This document shows, in pieces, positions 58,580 to 64,000 of a stretch of DNA of 64,000 nucleotides. Source of the stretch: Flabesymbios commensalis (lineage: Eukaryota; Annelida; Polychaeta; Terebellida; Flabelligeridae); NCBI GenBank assembly GCA_964017125.1, contig OZ024912.1:64400390-64464389 (forward strand), in the 5' to 3' direction. Numbering within the stretch: the stretch's first letter is position 1; each line of letters begins with the position of its first letter. The translations under genes were made by a program, and so were the position numbers. The notes under the pieces were generated by a model that worked only from the letters and a program-made list of their open reading frames with translations, had not been told where the DNA came from and searched no databases.

Positions 58580-59060
58580 CTGGGGAAAGTTGAGATGTTA
58601 GTTACATACACTACATACAAAAGGTTATCGCTTTTTTTACAAACTATAAACACTGCCGCGGGGGAGATATCAATCGTCGATCTATTTAAAAAATGGTGGT
58701 TCCAAATCATTTTCGACGTCTTAAGGTCGAGACGAAAACTGGATGGGCTGGTGGTGCTCGTCTCCACTGGTTTTGTACAACAGGTACGACACGTGTACGT
58801 TGCCCAGTTTGGAAGCGCCCGCTCCTCTCCTATTTTGCGACTTAATTTCCCCCCGATGTACTTTTTCACAACATGCGAAACGAGCAATAAATACGTAAAG
58901 GGGCTAGGTCAGGGAATTCCCGCTGGTGAATACAGCGACCACTTTGTGGCTGGCCAGTTGTTAGTAGCAATTTCGTACCGGTTTCAGCTATATCCATATC
59001 AACTGTTATTACACTATTTTTTCTATTCACATCAGCACTTCTTATATGATACATAGGCCT
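58580..59060. other. Unsupported overlapping frames in a unique stretch
   Basis: A 153-codon plus frame (58595-59056) and a 107-codon minus frame (58564-58887) overlap. The minus peptide (SSFRLDLKTSKMIWNHHFLN) looks slightly more protein-like, but neither matches a family I know. The GC-rich, repeat-free core (58640-58870) could be an exon or a regulatory block. Confidence 0.25.
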
Positions 59061-59208
59061 AAGTAATTGCAATTCGGGGTCCTGGATGGCATTAAAGTAG
59101 TTTTAAAAGTCAAAGATTTGATTTAGAAATACAACCTGGTCGATTCAAATGCGACATGATGTGCCATTCTCGTCGGTGTAACATATTTAACGTTTGTTCA
59201 GTTTTGGG

Positions 59209-59439
59209 TTAACCCTTTGACTTCCAGGCCGGGGTGCATACCAGGATCCAGATATACTGGTGTAGGAGTTCTATTTTTCGTCATTTGAAGCTGGAATTGC
59301 TAACGCAATTTCCAGCTTCAAATGACGAAAAATACATAAATGTAGTATATATTTGACGAAAATTTGTGTCATTTTATGGTTACGTTCCTTGACGAATGAC
59401 GACGGAAATTTCCGTCATGTATGGTAGTGAAAAGGTTAA
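59209..59439. repeat. Family L TTAA MITE
   Basis: TTAACCCTTTGACTTCCAGG at the left and GTAGTGAAAAGGTTAA at the right, 231 bp. The internal perfect hairpin CATTTGAAGCTGGAATTGCT, then AACGCAATTTCCAGCTTC, has an apex like that of family A. A second small palindrome GACGGAAATTTCCGTC lies at 59401-59416. Confidence 0.8.
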
Positions 59440-59849
59440 CGTATCATACATTGGCGCAACAGTAAGCAAACGCTGTGAGAAATTGATGTCCCCTTTCAGT
59501 GCGTGTAAGTGCGAATACGCCTCTTCAAGTTCAACAGAAATAAGGTAAAGTTCAACTTCACACGGCACAATCTGTTCATTCTACACGATGGTCAGATCCG
59601 TAATAGTCCGCAATCATCTAATACGGAGTGTATGTCTTATCCATTCCTGGTGACCTGCCGCCTTTATGCGTCCGTTAAAAACTGTTGGCTTGAGCCCTTA
59701 AAAAAAATCATATCATGCTTGTTGAAGGCGAGTGGAAGCTGGTGTAAGTGCGTGAGACATTTATAACACTCCTATCTGTTAGTGACGCATAATATTATTT
59801 GATTATGTGTCATCTCACACATTTTCAAAAAAATAAATTTAAAAGACTT

Positions 59850-59892
59850 GCCAGAAAACACAAAACATTTTATACAATGTTAGTCCAACAAT
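59850..59892. repeat. Family C half element (C27)
   Basis: GCCAGAAAACACAAAACATT, then TTATACAATGTTAGTCCAAC. Left half only. Confidence 0.55.
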
Positions 59893-60443
59893 TACTAGGG
59901 CGTTTGGGGCTTGAATTTAATATATTACAGTTAGTCAAAGTGGGTAATTTTCCTTCACTTTGAGGTGGGAATTGCGGTTGAAATCTAGTGAAAAAAATAT
60001 TTAGATAATTCTCGTTAGGTAGAGATATGTTTTTTTTTGCGTTTCGTGATTATTGGTCAAAGTGTACCCATGCGGTGTGTCAAGTTGGCACATCTTTACA
60101 ACGGGTGTTGCAGACGCCGTCTTCAGATGCGCGGTATTTCTAAGGAGTCGTGCAGCTGGTTTTTTTAATTATCAAGTTAAGTAAATAATATTTTACTTTA
60201 AGTCACTTTTAGACCAGAACGGTTATTTGGGTAATAAATGTATATCAGTGCTGGAAATGAATAATGAGTGATACACCACTGACGGCAAGAAGGCTATCAT
60301 TATTATGGGCAGTATTTCCTTAACTCAATCGATAAGGGGTTGTGGGCATACCTACGGGTATACCTCCAGACATACCCAGACAACTGAAGACAAAGCTAAA
60401 CACATACATTATTCAAAGCCTCGAACTTTTAAGGGTATGATCT
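59893..60443. other. Unique, no gene seen
   Basis: Nothing recognisable. Confidence 0.4.
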
Positions 60444-60559
60444 GGGCCCGTATTCTCGTACAAGTTACGATATATCGTAGGCTTCGGATTGGTCGAGATG
60501 GCCATCTCGACCAATCCGAAGCCTACGATATATCGTAACTTGTACGAGAATACGGGCCC
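60444..60559. repeat. Family D perfect palindrome (copy D3)
   Basis: 116 bp with two exactly complementary 58-bp arms and no spacer: outer GGGCCCGTATTCTCGTACAA, centre GAGATGGCCATCTC. It matches D1 and D2, which are imperfect, so this is the youngest copy here. Confidence 0.97.
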
Positions 60560-60819
60560 TGCCAATTTGTAAAATTTGAGATGCCACTCTTTGATTCCAA
60601 GGTTGCGGCGCATTCACTAGCAGTGGAAGAAAACAGAACATTCCCCGAGAAGGGGTCGACCTCAGCTGGCCTTTCTTTGTCCATTTTCAGCTCGCCCAAT
60701 CTGGTGTGAAATCGGCGGACACCCTCTCGTGATCAATGAATCTAATGATCAAATACGACAGATTGCCGTATCGATTGATTTCAAGGAGGTACACCATCAT
60801 GACGACAGACCAAAGCTGG

Positions 60820-60880
60820 CTTGACATTGGGACAGCATCATAGACGTCGGAACAGCATTTACACAACGTTAGACCATTAC
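60820..60880. repeat. Family C trace (C28)
   Basis: TTGACATTGGGACAGCATCA, then AGACGTCGGAACAGCATTTA. Weak. Confidence 0.35.
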
Positions 60881-61120
60881 ATTACGTTTCCCTGGACCGT
60901 ACTTGATTCGAGTCGATACCAATCACAAATTCTAATATCGCTTCACCGCCGTGCATCACCAGCCTGTGGACAACGCTCTCAAATTGTGGCGCTTCATCTA
61001 TCAGGGTCAAGTTGCCATCAACATACAAGTCAGCAGTATAGGCTTACACCCCACAGGGCATAATTGTGCCCGGTTTGTTTTGTACATTATTTTATTCTTT
61101 GACCTTTGCCTGCCGCTTAC

Positions 61121-61303
61121 GAGAATGTAAAAAGCTCCTTGACTATCATCGTTTGTCTCCCTCTTCAGCACTCTGAACCACTCGTACAATTTCTTGCAAT
61201 CCTCATGAGCCAACGATCTTTTAGCAGCGATATTGTTAGTAAAACGGGCCATCTTATCTGATAAATAGGCCGAGCAATTAGACGACGTTTCCCTAAAATT
61301 CAT
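61121..61303 (-). CDS. Candidate coding exon, function unknown
   Basis: On the minus strand an ATG at 61303 opens a frame of exactly 61 codons up to a strong splice donor (CATTCTC|GTAAGC). The peptide begins MNFRETSSNCSAYLSDKMAR and continues with KRSLAHEDCKKLYEWFRVLK. It has a normal globular composition (charged helix-like stretch), unlike the low-complexity frames elsewhere. I recognise no domain. There is also a weak acceptor-like TTTTAG at the left of the exon (61273), so it could be an internal exon. No partner exons are identified. This could still be chance. Confidence 0.3.
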
Positions 61304-61476
61304 ATTGATATTTGATACATTTTATGCCACTTCAAGATGCCATTAAATAGTTGTATCTGCCAATCAATATCAAGGTGACGACAGCTAAATACCAGGACGA
61401 TAATACAATAGTGTCCACTTTTTTTATAATTTATTACACAGGGATAATCAATAAAATCGGGGTATCTTGATTCATT

Positions 61477-61503
61477 GGGCCCGTATTCTCGTACAAGAAT
61501 ACG
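61477..61503. repeat. Collapsed family D palindrome (copy D4)
   Basis: GGGCCCGTATTCTCGTACAA is followed directly by GAATACG. Only the outer tips remain, as expected when a palindrome loses its centre by slippage. Confidence 0.7.
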
Positions 61504-61849
61504 ATGCGGTGAATTGAAGATTTCGATAGCAATTCACAGCTCACAGTGACTACACATAATATGTTACAAATATCTGATAGTTAAAGGGGTGAACTGTAAT
61601 TCAAGTATAGGATAAAGCCTGAGGAACAAGTAAGAATGTAGAGCTCCGAGGGTTTTAACTGACCTAAAACACATCCGACCATAATGAGGATCCCTCATAA
61701 TCAACAGGTCGGTCACACCTGACTGATTATAGCACCATAGGCCTACCATGACAATTGATCTGTACTTGGTCAACGAAAACTCTCCATTCCCGGCTTATAA
61801 TGTAGTGGTCGGACAAAGCAAATACAATTATTGACACTGACACAATGTT

Positions 61850-62200
61850 TAACAAACTTAAATAACTCAACATAAAGAGGGTAATTAGTCAGAGAACGGT
61901 CTAAGAAAGTTTCTGGATAAATATTTGCGACTGTACATCTCGAGTATTTACGTCGAATTCGAGGAAGTGTTTGGGTGGCCATCTCAGATGAGAAAAACAT
62001 CTTTTGATCAGCAAATCAGCTAGGTAATAGTCTAGAAAATTGACGACTGTGAAGCGTTTACGTCAAATTGCTGTGGCGGCCATCTTGGCCATATAAATTT
62101 ATCAATTATCGAACTTAAACAGGGTGATCAGTCAGTAAATTTGTCTAGAAAGCGCAATCATATTTCGATGTACGCTAATTCCAAACATAGATTAGAGTCA
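61850..62200. repeat. Degenerate tandem repeat, about 140-bp unit
   Basis: Blocks GCGACTGTACATCTCGAGTA / GACGACTGTGAAGCGTTTAC and GGGTGGCCATCTCAG / GGCGGCCATCTTGG recur, with AGGGTAATTAGTCAG / AGGGTGATCAGTCAG. Confidence 0.55.
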
Positions 62201-62544
62201 ATACAATCAATGCCCAGGATAAGTATCACGATAAAAATCGTCTCAATTTATAATGTTAGATCGTGTATGTGGCTGGGTTATGTTTGCATAGTGTAACTCC
62301 ATGGAAAACAAACCAACTTTACACCGCTACATGGATTACTAGGGATAAACATCTAGCTTATGCATGGACAAGAAGGCTTCATTAGTGTCACTTAATAGTG
62401 TAACAACATTATCTAACCAACAGAAAAACATCACAAAGTGGTGTTTCGTTTCCGAATCTCCTTGGAGTATCACATATGTTAATATTTGACGTCTGTCTGG
62501 CGAATTTATAACGCTTATTGTGCGAGTCTCCACCAGTCACTGTC

Positions 62545-62612
62545 TCTTTCCACAAGGCTGTTTGGGATGAGGCCCTCTTGAGGGCCTCATCCCAAACAGC
62601 CTTGTGGAAAGA
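62545..62612. repeat. Perfect 68-bp inverted repeat, single copy
   Basis: Arms of 33 bp (TCTTTCCACAAGGCTGTTTG ... GAGGCCCTC) with a 2-base spacer TT. No relative is seen in the window. It keeps a 123-codon minus frame open (62409-62780). Confidence 0.9.
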
Positions 62613-63360
62613 ACGGCCCGTGGGGAGATGACGCATGACGCTTACAAGTGTCGTCTTTCCAGAAAAGAAGATAAAAACTGAGAGAAGATGAACATGATTG
62701 TGGTTGCAACAGACAAAAAGTAGCTGACACCAGATTGCAGTGAACATGACACCTTGTCTCGAGAGAGTCAGACTCACCACAAAAACAAGCTCAGAACTGA
62801 TTTATGAAACAGCAATGTGACAAAATATTGGATTTTATGTATGCACATACACTTGCTGTCTTAGGTTCCAATTTTGGAGATTGATTCCTAGGACATACGT
62901 GTTATGTCTCTGCGGGGAGAAATCTCATTCTACCTGTCTGCACAACCCAATCAAAACCCACGCCTCTGTTCTTTTTGCTGATTGCAGACATATCTCTCTT
63001 TTTAAACAGCAATTGGGAATCTAAAGTTGAGAATAAATTTAACACGGACCAATAAATTATTACATACACAGAATAAGTTTATCGGCAACTCAAACACAAT
63101 GTATTCTAATGAGTCTTTACGGCGTTCCTCTATTTTTGCAATAACTACGACACAACAATCAAATAACGTAATTATAAAATTATTGCATTTAAAAGAGGTT
63201 AATAGAAAACCAGGAGTTATTACTGGTTTCAGAATATCAAACAACGGGTAAATGGACATATGTTTTCGAAGAGATCATGGCGACAATGTTTTGATACTAT
63301 GAAAAACAGAAGATTATATAACATTGCCTGCTTTAACATGGATGTGCTCACGAACTTTCT
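62613..63360. other. Unique, no gene seen
   Basis: Two plus-strand frames (63027-63251 and 63260-63505) are adjacent but resemble nothing known. Confidence 0.35.
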
Positions 63361-63410
63361 GCAAAGCCAAAAGGCAGTATCTGCTTACTTGTACTGTATT
63401 TTGGCTTTGC
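63361..63410. repeat. Hairpin of family H (copy H2)
   Basis: GCAAAGCCAAAAGGCAGTAT ... TACTGTATTTTGGCTTTGC. Same tips as 9333-9373, with a 10-base loop and mismatches. Confidence 0.65.
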
Positions 63411-63659
63411 ACGAAAGAAAAGTAGTACGCAAATTGTTTAATATTGAGGAGAACAAGTACCTATGTCAAACAAGTACCTATGATGCTGTGGATAAGATGG
63501 GCTAAACATGGCCGCCATGACCTGTATGTCTATGAACTTTCTGAATAGTCGATATTTCGTTATATTCATAGATTAACCACACATATATATTATCTGCTTA
63601 ATGTATGGTATTATGAACACAGAAATAAATCATCAAGCGGTTGCAAAAACACCAGGTTC

Positions 63660-63777
63660 ATATACGGAATACGGCGTTCGCTCATCGTGATTGGCTCTAT
63701 CACTGAAGTTAAGCGACGTCGCGCCCGGTTCATAATTGGATGGGTGACCGCCTGGTGACTGCCAGGTGCTGTATACA
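63660..63777 (+). repeat. 5S rRNA-derived sequence (5S pseudogene or SINE3-type head)
   Basis: GAAGTTAAGCGACGTCGCGC matches 5S box A (consensus AAGTTAAGCAACGTCGGGC), and TTGGATGGGTGACCGCCTGG matches the 5S intermediate element and box C exactly. The two ends TATAC and GTATA can pair as in 5S stem I, and the length of about 118 bp fits. The 5' third is diverged and no T-run terminator follows. Continued sequence to about 63960 suggests the head of a 5S-derived SINE rather than a functional gene. Confidence 0.75.
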
Positions 63778-63960
63778 CTCGTGAGGCTCAGAGAACCACG
63801 TAAATCAGATGGCTCGTCTGACTGCCCTAGAGTTGGACGTAAAAGAACCTCAATGGACGTAGGCGCAGTTTCCATCCAGCGAGACCCCAGAAAATCCACA
63901 ATGTGTGAGTACTTGGCACATAAGGCGAATTTGCTTGGAATGAAAATAGCTTGATGCGCC
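63778..63960 (+). repeat. Probable body of the 5S-derived SINE
   Basis: GTGAGGCTCAGAGAACCACG and following sequence continue directly from the 5S-like part. The 3' end is not recognised, so the extent is uncertain. Confidence 0.35.
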
Positions 63961-64000
63961 TCAATGGCAGCTCAGCTGTATATCTCCCAGGAGACTGAGT

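Noticed and set aside
62409-62780. SGKTTL string as a P-loop ATPase
   Set aside because: Only a few residues match, the downstream part is the inverted repeat, and no Walker B or family context is seen.

Overview
This window looks like repeat-rich, AT-rich intergenic or intronic DNA from an animal, most likely a marine invertebrate. Evidence: remnants of non-LTR retrotransposons (LINEs), tRNA- and 5S-derived SINE-like pieces, dozens of short inverted-repeat elements, and tetra- and dinucleotide microsatellites. There is no operon structure and no long uninterrupted host reading frame. A deuterostome (echinoderm or hemichordate type) is my guess from the look of the repeats only. I recognise no host gene with confidence. 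The longest open frames (up to 299 codons) lie inside minisatellites whose unit is a multiple of three and are by-products. One short stretch (61121-61303, minus) has the look of a coding exon, with low confidence.

For 1-17.9 kb, the left part is a mosaic of small TTAA-flanked elements. Family A (ends TTAACCCTTTAACCGCC) and family B (one end CAGTGCGGGG, the other CAGCGCTG) recur throughout and often sit next to or inside other elements. A LINE 3' end lies at 655-1320, a degenerate tandem array at 4430-4990 and a long (TTCA)n tract at 13.7-14.4 kb. For 17.9-25 kb there is a 2.1-kb direct duplication, then a 42-bp minisatellite of about 31 units. For 25-37 kb the DNA is mostly unique with scattered hairpin elements; some GC-richer unique stretches (28.8-29.3, 30.85-31.07, 31.96-32.34 kb) could be regulatory. 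For 37.8-39.7 kb there is a decayed LINE carrying two nested insertions. For 39.9-41.5 kb there are two 99%-identical elements with inverted ends. The region 42-64 kb holds more hairpin elements, LINE ends at 47.6 and 56.8-57.9 kb, a 57-bp minisatellite at 53.25-54.08 kb, a perfect 116-bp palindrome at 60.44 kb and a 5S rRNA-like sequence at 63.66 kb.

The strongest theme is the inverted-repeat elements. In several families the outer tips and the apex of the hairpin are conserved while the arms differ from copy to copy, yet within each copy the two arms still match each other. This covariation is visible directly and suggests one arm is copied from the other when the element spreads (fold-back replication or gene conversion). 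That mechanism is inference.

Element names (families A-M) are working labels for this window only. All coordinates come from reading by eye; ends may be off by a few bases.
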